Of a stretch of 64,000 nt of DNA, positions 26,429-35,400 are shown one piece after another (position 1 is the first letter of the stretch; each line of letters begins with the position of its first letter). The stretch comes from Anaerosolibacter sp. (GTDB taxonomy: Bacteria > Bacillota > Clostridia > Peptostreptococcales > Thermotaleaceae). The stretch spans positions 146,233-210,232 of the forward strand of contig NZ_JARBTM010000002.1 of NCBI RefSeq assembly GCF_029240175.1, in the 5' to 3' direction. Both the position numbers and the translations under genes were made by a program. The notes under the pieces were generated by a model. That model was given only the letters and a program-made list of their open reading frames with translations, was not told the origin of the DNA and did no database searches.

Positions 26429-27415
26429 ATGGGTATCTATACAAAAAAAGGTGACAAGGGAGAAACCGGCTTATTGGGCGGCAGCAGAATTCGAAAGGAT
26501 GATCTCAGGGTGTCTTGCTATGGTACCTTGGATGAGGCCAATGCAGCCTTAGGTGTGGCCTACTCCTTACTAGAAGATAAAGAAATTCAAAGAATCGTGA
26601 GGGACATTCAAAAACGACTGTTTGTGTTGGGGGCTGAACTCGCCAGTGACCATGCAGGGCGCGAATTGTTGAAAGATACGGTTCAACAAAAGGAAATAGA
26701 AGCCCTAGAAAGTATCATTGATCGATATGAAGCACAGTTAGGGCCATTGAAGGAGTTTATCATTCCTGGAGGAACAACGGCCTCGGCATCCATTCACTTG
26801 GCAAGAACCATTATAAGAAGGGCTGAGCGGCTCATTGTAGAACTCAGTGAAGGAACAGATGTGCGGCAGGATTTGATACAATATGTAAACAGACTGTCGG
26901 ATACGTTGTTTATGTTGGCCCGTGGTGAAGAACAGTATAGCTTTAAGGAAGCGGTGAAGGGAAAGGTGTTAGAGCGGCTGGGATACAAAGCAAATCGTAA
27001 AAATCTAAATCTAGATTTGGCAAAGAAGATGGCGGAAGCAGTGGAAGAAAAAGCCACACAGATGGGTGTTCCCATCGTATTTTCCGTTGTGGATGCAGGG
27101 GGAAATATGATCTTACTTCATCGAATGAATGATTCTTTGCTGGTAAGCTTAGATATCGCTCAGAATAAGGCCTATACATCGGCCGCATTAAAGATTGCCA
27201 CCCATGAAGTGGCGCCATTGATACAGCCCGGGGAAGTGCTGTACGGATTACAGTGGACCAACCAAAATCGGATTGTGACCTTTGGAGGGGGATATCCTCT
27301 AAAAATTCACAACGAGATTGTAGGCGGCATTGGAGTAAGCGGCGGAACCGTAGAAGAAGACATGATCATCGCAGCCCAAGCATTGAGAGTATTTGAATAC
27401 GAAAGGGGGATCTAA
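26429..27415 (+). CDS. pduO: cob(I)alamin adenosyltransferase PduO
   Basis: A 328-residue two-domain protein. Residues 1-180 are the PduO-type ATP:cobalamin adenosyltransferase ('YTKKGDKGETGLLGGSR', 'IPGGTTASASIHLARTIIRR', 'YVNRLSDTLFMLAR'). It makes the coenzyme B12 that PduCDE needs. Residues 195-328 are an HbpS/GlcG-like domain ('LAKKMAEAVEEKATQMGVPI', 'VVDAGGNMILLHRM'), which in related proteins binds haem or cobalamin. Salmonella PduO has the same two-domain build. Its stop lies 1 bp before the TTG of pduP. Confidence 0.94.
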   Translation: MGIYTKKGDKGETGLLGGSRIRKDDLRVSCYGTLDEANAALGVAYSLLEDKEIQRIVRDIQKRLFVLGAELASDHAGRELLKDTVQQKEIEALESIIDRYEAQLGPLKEFIIPGGTTASASIHLARTIIRRAERLIVELSEGTDVRQDLIQYVNRLSDTLFMLARGEEQYSFKEAVKGKVLERLGYKANRKNLNLDLAKKMAEAVEEKATQMGVPIVFSVVDAGGNMILLHRMNDSLLVSLDIAQNKAYTSAALKIATHEVAPLIQPGEVLYGLQWTNQNRIVTFGGGYPLKIHNEIVGGIGVSGGTVEEDMIIAAQALRVFEYERGI

Positions 27416-27416
27416 A

Positions 27417-28811
27417 TTGAACGTGGAAGCGTTGAAGATAGAAGAAATTGTGAAAAAAGTGTTACTAGAGATCAGCAGTAAAACGGAAACCGCTGATGAA
27501 CAATATGGTATATTCCAAGATATGAACGATGCTGTAGAAGCAGCATGGCATGCGCAAAAGCAGTTGGTTAAGTTCAATCTGGAGACCAGAGGAAAGTTTA
27601 TTGAAGCGATGCGAAAAGAAGCAAGGAAGCATGTGGAGCTTTTCGCAAAAATGGCCGTAGAAGAATCAGGAATGGGCAGGTACGAAGACAAAGTATTAAA
27701 GAATATTGTAGCCATTGAAAAAACACCTGGCATCGAAGATTTAAGATCTGAAGCCTATACTGGAGATGATGGATTGACATTGATTGAATTGTCTCCTTAT
27801 GGGGTGATCGGTGCCATTACGCCCACTACAAATCCAACAGAAACGGTGATTTGTAATGCCATTGGTATGATTGCCGCAGGCAACACCGTGGTATTTAGTC
27901 CCCATCCATCTGCAAAAAACACTTCTCTAAAGTCCGTAGAAATACTAAATCGCGCCATTGTTGAAGCTGGAGGACCAAGCAATCTGTTGACAACAGTAAG
28001 CGATCCAACCTTAGAGCAAGCAGAAATCATGATGAAGCACAAGAAGGTTAATATGCTTGTGGCAACTGGCGGCCCTGGTGTGGTAAAAGCAGTATTGTCT
28101 TCAGGTAAGAAAGCTATTGGAGCAGGTGCAGGCAACCCTCCAGCTGTGGTAGATGATACAGCCGATATTGAAAAGGCTGCAAAGGATATTATTTCAGGAT
28201 GCAGCTTTGATAACAATCTTCCTTGTGTTGCGGAGAAGGAAGTTATTGTATTGGATTCAGTAGCCGATTATTTAATTTTCAATATGAAGAAGCATGGTGC
28301 CTATGAAATAAAGGATGCAGATGTGCTAAACAGGCTGCAAGCTTTAATCTCTGACGAACGTGGTAACCCCAACAGAGACTTTGTTGGCAAAAATGCAGAT
28401 TATATTTTAAGTAAAATCGGCATCGATTGCGATCCAAGCACTAAAGTAATCATCATGGAGGTCGAAAAAAGCCATCCTTTTGTCGTTGGAGAATTAATGA
28501 TGCCTGTGCTGCCCATCGTTCGCGTAAAAGACATTGATGAAGCCATTGCATTGGCTGTGAAGGTAGAACACGGATTTAGGCATACGGCCATTATGCATTC
28601 AAAAAACATTGACCATTTGACCCGTTTTGCGAAAGAAATTCAAACAACCATTTTTGTAAAGAATGGACCATCCTATGCAGGTATTGGCGTTGGGGGCGAG
28701 GGATATACCACATTTACCATTGCTGGTCCTACTGGCGAAGGTTTAACTTCCGCCAAGAGTTTCGCCAGAACTAGACGATGTACCCTTGTAGGAGGATTCT
28801 CCATTAAATAG
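27417..28811 (+). CDS. pduP: CoA-acylating aldehyde dehydrogenase PduP
   Basis: A 464-residue aldehyde dehydrogenase converting propionaldehyde (or 3-HPA) and CoA to acyl-CoA with NAD+. The N-terminal helix 'VEALKIEEIVKKVLLEISS' is an encapsulation peptide, separated from the core by a short linker. The catalytic Cys lies in 'CSFDNNLPCVAEKEVIV'. Cofactor-binding motifs include 'ITPTTNPTETVICNAIG'. TTG 27417 is preferred over an in-frame ATG at 27393 because AAAGGGGGA precedes it and because the helix then starts at the N-terminus. Confidence 0.94.
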   Translation: MNVEALKIEEIVKKVLLEISSKTETADEQYGIFQDMNDAVEAAWHAQKQLVKFNLETRGKFIEAMRKEARKHVELFAKMAVEESGMGRYEDKVLKNIVAIEKTPGIEDLRSEAYTGDDGLTLIELSPYGVIGAITPTTNPTETVICNAIGMIAAGNTVVFSPHPSAKNTSLKSVEILNRAIVEAGGPSNLLTTVSDPTLEQAEIMMKHKKVNMLVATGGPGVVKAVLSSGKKAIGAGAGNPPAVVDDTADIEKAAKDIISGCSFDNNLPCVAEKEVIVLDSVADYLIFNMKKHGAYEIKDADVLNRLQALISDERGNPNRDFVGKNADYILSKIGIDCDPSTKVIIMEVEKSHPFVVGELMMPVLPIVRVKDIDEAIALAVKVEHGFRHTAIMHSKNIDHLTRFAKEIQTTIFVKNGPSYAGIGVGGEGYTTFTIAGPTGEGLTSAKSFARTRRCTLVGGFSIK

Positions 28812-28825
28812 ATGAGGTGGAAAAC

Positions 28826-30157
28826 ATGGATAAGCAGCTAATTAATTTCATTCGTGAAGCAGGAATTGTGGGTGCAGGGGGCGCAGGATTTCCCACCCAT
28901 GTGAAGGTAAATGGAAAAGCTGAATATATCGTAGTAAATGGGGCTGAATGTGAGCCCCTGCTGCGAGTAGACCAGCAATTGATGACCTTTAAAGCAGCTG
29001 AGGTTCTAGAAGGATTAAAAGCGATTGTAAAGGAAACAGGGGCCCAGAAAGGAATCATCGCTTTAAAGAAGAAATACAAATTGGCCATCGAGGCTTTAGG
29101 AAGAGAGATTCATCCAGGGGATCCCATCGAGATTTTTGAACTGGGGGACTTTTATCCGGCAGGGGATGAACAAATCACAGTATATGAAGTATTGAAACGT
29201 ATTGTGCCTGAAGGCGGTATTCCTCTCCAGGTAGGCGTGATTGTTACCAATGTGGAAACCTTGTTAAATGTCAGCAATGCCATGAAGGGAATACCTGTAA
29301 CCCATAAGTACCTAACCGTTACTGGGGCAGTAAGAAAACCTGTTACAGTGAAAGTCCCTGTTGGCATAAGTATTCGAGAAGTGATCGCATTGGCTGGCGG
29401 GGCAACGGTGGATCGATTTAAGGTGATTGATGGGGGCCCTATGATGGGGAAAATTGTGGAGAATATCGACAAACCCATTACCAAAACATCAAAGGGGATT
29501 ATCGTGCTGCCAGAGGAACATTCATTGATTCAGGGCAAGGTAAGGTCTATAGAAATCATGCTCAGACAAGCAAGAACAGCCTGCTGTCACTGCTCTCTAT
29601 GTACTGAAGTCTGTCCAAGAAACTTGCTTGGGCACAAGCTTCATCCGGATAAACTGATGAGAATCGCCAGCTACAATAGTACTTGCGAAAACGATGTATC
29701 CGTTACGGAAGCTTTTCTATGCTGTGAATGCGGGCTATGTGAGACTGCATGTATCATGAACCTTCAACCTTGGAAATTAAATCAGTTTTTAAAGGGGAAA
29801 TTAAGCAGTGCAGGCATTAAGAATCCTAACAACAGGCAGCCTGTGAGAACCAACGAGTTTAGAGACTATCGAAAGTTTCCAGTGAAAAAGCTTGTTGCAC
29901 GATTGGGCCTTGACTTTTATAACGTTGATGCACCACTGGTGGAAAGCGTAAACCATGAGTTCCTATGTGTTGTGTTAGATAGAAAGCAGCATATTGGGGT
30001 TAAGACAGAGCCTTTGGTGCAAGCAGGAGATGTTGTGGCATTGGGGCAGGCTGTTGCAGATGTAAAAGAGGGTCAATTGGGGGCAAAGATTCATGCCAGC
30101 ATTGATGGCATCGTACAAAGGATCGATGAAAATGTGATAGAAATTTGTAAACGATAA
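28826..30157 (+). CDS. pduS: corrin reductase PduS (RnfC-like)
   Basis: A 443-residue flavo-iron-sulfur protein that reduces cob(III/II)alamin for PduO. It has a glycine-rich FMN/NADH site near the N-terminus ('REAGIVGAGGAGFPTHVKV', 'NGAECEPLLRVDQ'), an SLBB-like region, and two ferredoxin motifs at residues 250-315 (CCHCSLCTEVCPRNL and CCECGLCETACIMNL). ATG 28826 is 6 nt after GAGGTGG; an in-frame GTG at 28817 is less likely. Confidence 0.92.
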   Translation: MDKQLINFIREAGIVGAGGAGFPTHVKVNGKAEYIVVNGAECEPLLRVDQQLMTFKAAEVLEGLKAIVKETGAQKGIIALKKKYKLAIEALGREIHPGDPIEIFELGDFYPAGDEQITVYEVLKRIVPEGGIPLQVGVIVTNVETLLNVSNAMKGIPVTHKYLTVTGAVRKPVTVKVPVGISIREVIALAGGATVDRFKVIDGGPMMGKIVENIDKPITKTSKGIIVLPEEHSLIQGKVRSIEIMLRQARTACCHCSLCTEVCPRNLLGHKLHPDKLMRIASYNSTCENDVSVTEAFLCCECGLCETACIMNLQPWKLNQFLKGKLSSAGIKNPNNRQPVRTNEFRDYRKFPVKKLVARLGLDFYNVDAPLVESVNHEFLCVVLDRKQHIGVKTEPLVQAGDVVALGQAVADVKEGQLGAKIHASIDGIVQRIDENVIEICKR

Positions 30158-30169
30158 GGGGGAAAAAGT

Positions 30170-31030
30170 ATGTTTAGCATGGAATTAATTTTAGCAGCTT
30201 TTGGCGGTGGTGTTTTTGGTGCTTTAATTGGGGCATTACCAGCATTTATATTCACTGGATTTGTGGGATTGATCGGTGTTGCAGTGCTTGCATCCGGTGG
30301 TGCTGGAACAATTTTAGGCGATGTGGTTTTTGGAACGTTATTGGGACCTCATATTGCCTTTGCAGGAGGCGTAGCAGCGGCAGCCTATGCAGCCAATAAG
30401 AAGAATTATTTAGCAAGCGGCGGCGATATTTTGACGCCTCTAAAGAAAACCAATGATGTAAGTGTTATTTTGGTAGGCGGTATTTTTGGAATTTTAGGAT
30501 ATATCATTAATGGTTTCTATGCTTCTATGGCATTGCCTACAGACACAGTTGCAATGACAGTGTTTACATCAGGTATTATTGCACGATTTGCCTTCGGTCA
30601 AACGGGATTATTTGGCAAGTACAGCGCTCAAAGTGAAGTTGCTGCTACCACAGAATTAGGAAAAAGAAGCTTTGTGCCTGATTCCAAATCATTTGCTTTT
30701 ATTGCGTTGTATTCCTTTGGCTTAGGTTTAGTGATTTCATATCTTGTGGATCTTACACAAATCAATGTTCTTGGTTTCTGTATCAGTGCAGCCCTTTTAA
30801 TCTTTGCACAAATGGGATTTGACATGCCAGCAACCCATCACATTACTTTGATTGCAGGTTATGCTGCCATAGCTACAGGAAACATCTTTATCGGAGCTAT
30901 TTTCGCGGTGATTTCTGGTATCTTATGTGAAGTAGCGGCATTGACCTTTAACAGCTATTCAGATACCCATATCGACCCACCTGCAACGGCTATATTTATT
31001 CTTAGCTTTATTATTTTCATATTTATCTGA
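30170..31030 (+). CDS. polytopic membrane protein in the microcompartment operon
   Basis: A 286-residue, very hydrophobic protein with about eight membrane segments and many Gly/Ala residues ('FGGGVFGALIGALPAFIFTG', 'GAGTILGDVVFGTLLGPHIA', 'FDMPATHHITLIAGYAAIAT', 'THIDPPATAIFIL'). It is not PduF (an aquaporin-type facilitator), and no transporter family was recognised with certainty. Its place between pduS and pduT makes substrate uptake or product export likely. A strong AAGGGGGAAAAAG site precedes the ATG. The last codons and stop lie at the left boundary of the 31.0-kb structured repeat. Confidence 0.75.
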   Translation: MFSMELILAAFGGGVFGALIGALPAFIFTGFVGLIGVAVLASGGAGTILGDVVFGTLLGPHIAFAGGVAAAAYAANKKNYLASGGDILTPLKKTNDVSVILVGGIFGILGYIINGFYASMALPTDTVAMTVFTSGIIARFAFGQTGLFGKYSAQSEVAATTELGKRSFVPDSKSFAFIALYSFGLGLVISYLVDLTQINVLGFCISAALLIFAQMGFDMPATHHITLIAGYAAIATGNIFIGAIFAVISGILCEVAALTFNSYSDTHIDPPATAIFILSFIIFIFI

Positions 31031-31166
31031 TGACTAACAGCTCTAAGATCCCCACTTACATAAGTGGGGATGAGAGCTGTAAAGTCCCTAGATAACACGA
31101 CTTGGCGTTCAGGTGGAGTTACCTGTGCCCGCGGGTGCAAACTCCATCTGAACTGAGTCTTAGTTA
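31027..31166 (+). repeat. structured IS605-end-like repeat, copy 1
   Basis: Immediately after TTTAT (31022-31026). Hairpin 1 is AGCTCT..ATCCCCACTT-ACAT-AAGTGGGGAT..AGAGCT. A conserved single-stranded block (AGATAACACGACTTGGCG) follows. Hairpin 2 is TTCAGGTGGAGTT / AACTCCATCTGAA, with CCCGCGGG in its loop. The right end GAGTCTTAGTT is complementary to the left CTAAGA. Copy 2 at 36154-36331 keeps the blocks and compensates base changes in the stems. No transposase is present. It may be a non-autonomous IS200/IS605-type element or a TnpB guide-RNA scaffold. Confidence 0.7.
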
Positions 31167-31201
31167 ATGTAAATCTTTAGATGATGAGAGAGGCGATGTC
31201 C

Positions 31202-31750
31202 ATGAAAAAGTCAATCGGGCTAGTAGAATTTAAAAGTATTGCAAAGGGAATAGAAGCAACGGATGCAATGTTAAAAGCTGCCCACGTTGAACTGATCCTT
31301 TCTACACCAATATGTCCTGGAAAGTACGTTACATTAATCAGTGGTGATGTGGGTGCCGTAAAAAATGCTGTGGAAGTCGGAAAACAAACGGGAGACATAT
31401 TTACCATCGAAAGCTATGTAATTCCCAATGTAAGTCCATCGATCTTTCCTGCTTTGACAGCCACCATGGATGTGAGCAAAGTTACCTCATTAGGTATTAT
31501 AGAAACCATATCAGCCATTACCTCCATCGTAGCAGGAGATGTGGCAGTAAAAGCAGCCAATGTCCAGCTGTTGGAGATTCGGTTGGCCAGGGGATTGGGT
31601 GGAAAAGGATTTGTACTGATCTCAGGTGAGGTAGCAGCTGTGAAACAAGCTATTAAGGCCTGTGAAAACAACCTGGAGGATACTGGCGGCATTATCAGCG
31701 CAGTGGCCATTGCTTCACCGAGCCAAGAACTTGTATCAAAGCTATTATAG
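31202..31750 (+). CDS. pduT: microcompartment trimeric shell protein PduT
   Basis: A 182-residue tandem-BMC protein of the PduT type, forming pseudohexameric trimers with a central [4Fe-4S] cluster. The cluster ligand is the Cys in 'STPICPGKYVTLISGD' (first domain). The second domain starts at 'SLGIIETISAITSIVAGDVA'. The cluster is thought to pass electrons across the shell, probably to PduS. ATG 31202, in register with the family N-terminus, is preferred over 31181. Confidence 0.93.
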   Translation: MKKSIGLVEFKSIAKGIEATDAMLKAAHVELILSTPICPGKYVTLISGDVGAVKNAVEVGKQTGDIFTIESYVIPNVSPSIFPALTATMDVSKVTSLGIIETISAITSIVAGDVAVKAANVQLLEIRLARGLGGKGFVLISGEVAAVKQAIKACENNLEDTGGIISAVAIASPSQELVSKLL

Positions 31751-31798
31751 GATGTTTTGTCATCAGCCTTAGGGAACTATTAGTTCTCTGTGAAGAAC

Positions 31799-31842
31799 AA
31801 AAGCATTTCCTTAGAATATATAGCAGGAAATGCTTTTGTTTT
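31799..31842 (+). terminator. rho-independent terminator between pduT and pduQ
   Basis: AAAAGCATTTCCT and AGGAAATGCTTTT form a 13-bp stem followed by GTTTTT. It would separate pduQ from the main operon or lower its expression. Confidence 0.8.
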
Positions 31843-31890
31843 TGGATAAATTAAGGCTCAAATTTTTTAAAAGGTTGGAGGGATTATGAA

Positions 31891-33063
31891 ATGAAAAGGT
31901 TTTTAGTAAGACCAGAAATATATCATGGAAGCAATGCGCTAAGCTACCTTGAGGGAATCGAGGGAAAGCGAGCCTTTATTGTAACGGATCCCTTCATGGT
32001 AAAGCTTGGCATAGTGACGAAGGTTACGGATATTTTAGAGAAGAAGCACATCCATTATGACATTTTTGATGAGGTGGAACCTGACCCATCTCTCGAGACA
32101 GTGAAAAAAGGTTTAAATCAAATTATCTATACAAAGCCAGACCTGTTGATTGCCATTGGTGGAGGGTCATCCATTGATGCAGCCAAGGCCATCATGTGCT
32201 TCTGTATCCACCTAAAGGAGAAATTTGTTGATACCCATAGTATCAAGAAGCCATGGTTTGTGGCCATTCCAACGACCAGTGGTACAGGGTCTGAGGTGAC
32301 TTCTTATTCAGTGGTTACAGACAAGGTCAACAATATAAAAATACCTCTGAATGAAGCCCTGATGATTCCAGATGTGGCTATTTTAGACGAGGAACTGACA
32401 AAGACGGTGCCGCCTGGGGTGACTGGTGACACAGGAATGGATGTGCTAACCCATGCTTTGGAGGCCTATGTATCGGTTCAAGCCTGTGCCTATACGGATA
32501 TTTATGCTGAAAAAGCCATTAAGAGCGTTTTCGGATATCTGTTGAGGGCTTTCAAAGATGGAAACGACATGGAGGCAAGGGCAAAGCTTCATAATGGATC
32601 GTGTATGGCAGGGATTGCATTTACCAATGCAACATTAGGGATCAACCATAGCCTTGCCCATGCCTTCGGTGCAAAATTTAAGCTTTCCCATGGAAGAAGT
32701 AATGCTATTTTCTTACCGTATGTAATAAACTTCAACGCAGGGCTTGTAAATGGAGTTGTGAAGAATTTGGCAGTTGCAGAAAGGTATGCATCCATTGCAA
32801 AAATATTGAACTTCCCTGCTGCAACAGCTTCAGAGGGGACAAGAAGTCTCATAGAAGGAATAAAGGTGCTGAATGCTGTCCTAGGGATTCCTGCAGCCAT
32901 AAAGGATATGAATATCTCAAAGGATGAATTTGAAGGGTGTATACCTGAAATGATAGAAGGTGTTCTACAAGATATATGTACGGGGGGGAATCCAATTCAT
33001 GTGTCGGAAAAAGATATTGACGGATTATTCCGAGAAGCTTTTAAAGGCCTAGATAGGCTATAA
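31891..33063 (+). CDS. pduQ: iron-containing alcohol dehydrogenase PduQ
   Basis: A 390-residue group III alcohol dehydrogenase that reduces propionaldehyde to 1-propanol, regenerating NAD+ for PduP. It has the NAD site 'IGGGSSIDAAKAI' and the iron ligands in 'GDTGMDVLTHALEAYVS' and 'INHSLAHAFGAKFKLSHGRS'. The start is the ATG after AGGTTGGAGGGATTATGAA. It follows a terminator, so it may have its own promoter in the short gap. Confidence 0.92.
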   Translation: MKRFLVRPEIYHGSNALSYLEGIEGKRAFIVTDPFMVKLGIVTKVTDILEKKHIHYDIFDEVEPDPSLETVKKGLNQIIYTKPDLLIAIGGGSSIDAAKAIMCFCIHLKEKFVDTHSIKKPWFVAIPTTSGTGSEVTSYSVVTDKVNNIKIPLNEALMIPDVAILDEELTKTVPPGVTGDTGMDVLTHALEAYVSVQACAYTDIYAEKAIKSVFGYLLRAFKDGNDMEARAKLHNGSCMAGIAFTNATLGINHSLAHAFGAKFKLSHGRSNAIFLPYVINFNAGLVNGVVKNLAVAERYASIAKILNFPAATASEGTRSLIEGIKVLNAVLGIPAAIKDMNISKDEFEGCIPEMIEGVLQDICTGGNPIHVSEKDIDGLFREAFKGLDRL

Positions 33064-33077
33064 AGAGGATATAAAAC

Positions 33078-33119
33078 AGAGCTATCAGGATCAGTGATCA
33101 GAACCTCATAGCTCTTTTG
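33078..33119. terminator. rho-independent terminator, convergent genes
   Basis: AGAGCTAT and ATAGCTCT form the outer stem, with GATC/GATC inside, followed by TTTTGCTTT. It lies between pduQ and the converging ABC-F gene. Confidence 0.7.
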
Positions 33120-33126
33120 CTTTATT

Positions 33127-35016
33127 CTATTCTTGAAGTTGTACCCATTCCTCCATCAAACGATCTAGATTGATCTGTAGAGCGTCCTTTTCAGCAAAGG
33201 CGATTTGGAGCTTTTCATGATTCGATGACCATTCTTGGATATATTCATCTTTTTCTTGAATGAATTTCTGTAAGATTTCTATTTCTTCTTCAATTTTTAC
33301 GATGCGGCGTTCCCTGTGTTTCTGTTGATTGACAGGTTGGCGAACTGTTTCAATCACAGGCTTCTGCGTCTTATTGATCACAGGTACAGTTTGAATAGGG
33401 GAAGTTCTTTTCTCACGATAGTAGTCATAATTGCCTAGATAGTCTACCAGCTTACCTGAATCCAACGCTACGATACGATCCGCTAACTTATTGATAAAGT
33501 AGCGGTCATGGGATATAAAGAATATGGTGCCGGAAAAATCATCTAAGGCTTCCTCCAACATTTCTCTGGAATCAATATCTAAATGATTGGTAGGCTCATC
33601 CAGTATGAGGAAATGAAGGTCATGCATCATCAATTGGCACAGCTTAAGCCTAGATTTTTGTCCTCCGGATAAATTCTCCACCTTACGAAAAACATCTTCT
33701 CCGAAAAAAAGAAACTTTGCTAATCGATGGCGTGCTTCTCCCTCAGTGATGGTCAGGCCTTCACGAAAAGCCTGGAGCACCGTGTGTTGTGGGTGAGGAA
33801 AGATGATATCCTGCTCTAAATAGCCAATTTTCACATTGGAGCCTACTTTAATCTCCCCTGCGTCAGGAATATACTGTTGAAGAATCCCTTTAATCAATGT
33901 GGATTTACCTGAGCCATTTTTACCTAAAAGGGCCACCCGCTCACCAGACCGGATGTGTAAGTGAATATCCTCTAAAAGCGGTTGCCCACCATATCGTTTC
34001 TTAAGGCCCTGGATTTTGACCACGTCCTTGCTGGACGATTGGGTGTTTTGAAACTGCAGCTGAATTTTCCTGCGATCCATAGTAGGTCTATCTATATGAT
34101 CCATACGTGCAATTCTTTTTTCCATATTGGCTATCTTTATAAACATCTTGGGATTACCAGAGCGATTACCCCAATCTCTGAAGCGGGCAATGGCTTCTTC
34201 CATGGCTTTTATTTTCTTTTGCTGATCTTTGAAGGCATCGAACTGTTCCATGAGCAGTCGGTCCTTTTCTGCCACATAGTAGGAGTAATTACCCCCATAA
34301 ACAGCAGCCTCACCATCTTCAATCTCAATGATCTTATTCACTGCCGCATCTAGAAAATATCGATCATGGGATATGATCAAAACACTGCCCTTGTAGCTGG
34401 CAATAAAATCCTCCAGCCACTCGATGGCATCTATATCTAAATGATTGGTAGGCTCATCCAATAACAATATGTCAGGGTTCAGCAAGAGAATTTTACCCAA
34501 TTGAACGGTAGTCTTTTCACCGCCGCTTAGGGTAGAAAATCTTCTTTTTTTGAAATTTCCGCTGATCTTTAAACCCGTACATATTTTAGAAAGGGACTCT
34601 TCAATGGTGTATCCGCCTTTCGTTTCAAATTCTAATTGTAGTTCTCCGTATCTTTTCATCGCCTGCTCTAGGGGAATATTTTGTAAAGTAGACATTTGCT
34701 CTTCTAAAATTTCCAAGTCATTTTTGATTTCCATCAAGGGAGCAAAGGCTTCATATAGAATATCATTTACGGTAATGTGGTCTGGGTACACTGGAATTTG
34801 GTGAAGATAACCAACGGAAGCGCCTTTTCGAATGGCCAGCATGCCTCCATCATAATTCTCCAATCCGGAGATAATTTTAAAAATTGTTGTTTTTCCGGTA
34901 CCATTGGCACCAACCAAGCCTACTTTTTCATGGGAAAGGACTTCAAAGCTGATGCTGTGGAGAACCTTATGAGCCCCATAATATTTTTCTAATTCCTTTA
35001 ATGCAATCTCAATCAT
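33127..35016 (-). CDS. ABC-F family ATPase
   Basis: A 629-residue protein with two ABC ATPase domains and no membrane segment. Domain 1 has Walker A GANGTGKTT and signature LSGGEKTTVQLGK, and domain 2 has Walker A GKNGSGKST and signature LSGGQKSRLKLC. Both have 'LDEPTNHLDID'. The inter-domain linker (about 245-300) and a C-terminal coiled coil (560-629) are typical. ABC-F proteins act at the ribosomal E site in translation control or antibiotic protection. ATG 35016 follows AGAAGGAGG; the upstream frame extension to 35175 reads through leader hairpins and is not favoured. The leader suggests attenuation control. Confidence 0.92.
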   Translation of the reverse strand: MIEIALKELEKYYGAHKVLHSISFEVLSHEKVGLVGANGTGKTTIFKIISGLENYDGGMLAIRKGASVGYLHQIPVYPDHITVNDILYEAFAPLMEIKNDLEILEEQMSTLQNIPLEQAMKRYGELQLEFETKGGYTIEESLSKICTGLKISGNFKKRRFSTLSGGEKTTVQLGKILLLNPDILLLDEPTNHLDIDAIEWLEDFIASYKGSVLIISHDRYFLDAAVNKIIEIEDGEAAVYGGNYSYYVAEKDRLLMEQFDAFKDQQKKIKAMEEAIARFRDWGNRSGNPKMFIKIANMEKRIARMDHIDRPTMDRRKIQLQFQNTQSSSKDVVKIQGLKKRYGGQPLLEDIHLHIRSGERVALLGKNGSGKSTLIKGILQQYIPDAGEIKVGSNVKIGYLEQDIIFPHPQHTVLQAFREGLTITEGEARHRLAKFLFFGEDVFRKVENLSGGQKSRLKLCQLMMHDLHFLILDEPTNHLDIDSREMLEEALDDFSGTIFFISHDRYFINKLADRIVALDSGKLVDYLGNYDYYREKRTSPIQTVPVINKTQKPVIETVRQPVNQQKHRERRIVKIEEEIEILQKFIQEKDEYIQEWSSNHEKLQIAFAEKDALQINLDRLMEEWVQLQE

Positions 35017-35040
35017 TTTTATCCTCCTTCTCTTGCTCAA

Positions 35041-35168
35041 AAAATTAAGCCTAGACAAGTAATAATTGCCTAGACATAGGGATATAGGTAACAGAAGGAT
35101 GCACCAATAGAAAGGGACACCAAGTCTCCAGTATATAAAAAGCCTAGGCAAGTAACATCTCCCTAGGC
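35041..35168 (-). promoter_or_regulatory. leader with tandem terminator-like hairpins upstream of ABC-F
   Basis: Read on the minus strand, GCCTAGG-N13-CCTAGGC is followed by TTTTT (plus 35136-35168). A second, related hairpin (CTAGGCAA..TTGTCTAG, plus 35051-35073) is followed by TTAATTTTTT. A 16-nt segment, TTACTTGCCTAGGCTT, is repeated almost exactly in both. Such nested hairpins after a short ORF fit transcription attenuation as in antibiotic-induced ABC-F genes. Confidence 0.6.
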
Positions 35169-35204
35169 CGATCAATCGGTATAAGCATTGTAAAGATGAT
35201 GTAC

Positions 35205-35333
35205 TTACTTTAAGTTAACATAATATTCGATTTTGGACAGAGTACCCCCTAAAATAGCAAAATTGAACGTAATGCCAGAGTTTGTAACAGGTAGTCTATC
35301 TAAAATCGTGTTAACCAAAAGCTGCTTTTTCAT
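35205..35333 (-). CDS. 42-residue leader ORF candidate
   Basis: ATG 35333 has a very strong site (AAGGAGGTGTAAGG) and encodes 42 residues ending ...SKIEYYVNLK. It lies upstream of the hairpins that precede the ABC-F gene on the same strand, 188 bp from its start. It could be a regulatory leader peptide or a free-standing small protein. No family was recognised. Confidence 0.6.
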   Translation of the reverse strand: MKKQLLVNTILDRLPVTNSGITFNFAILGGTLSKIEYYVNLK

Positions 35334-35400
35334 CCTTACACCTCCTTATATAAATTCATCTATATTTTACCACACTATTATGAAAGTTATCAATGTTTTT

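Noticed and set aside
35017..35175. N-terminal extension of the ABC-F protein from TTG 35175
   Set aside because: The extension is read through two terminator-like hairpins, while ATG 35016 has a strong ribosome binding site.
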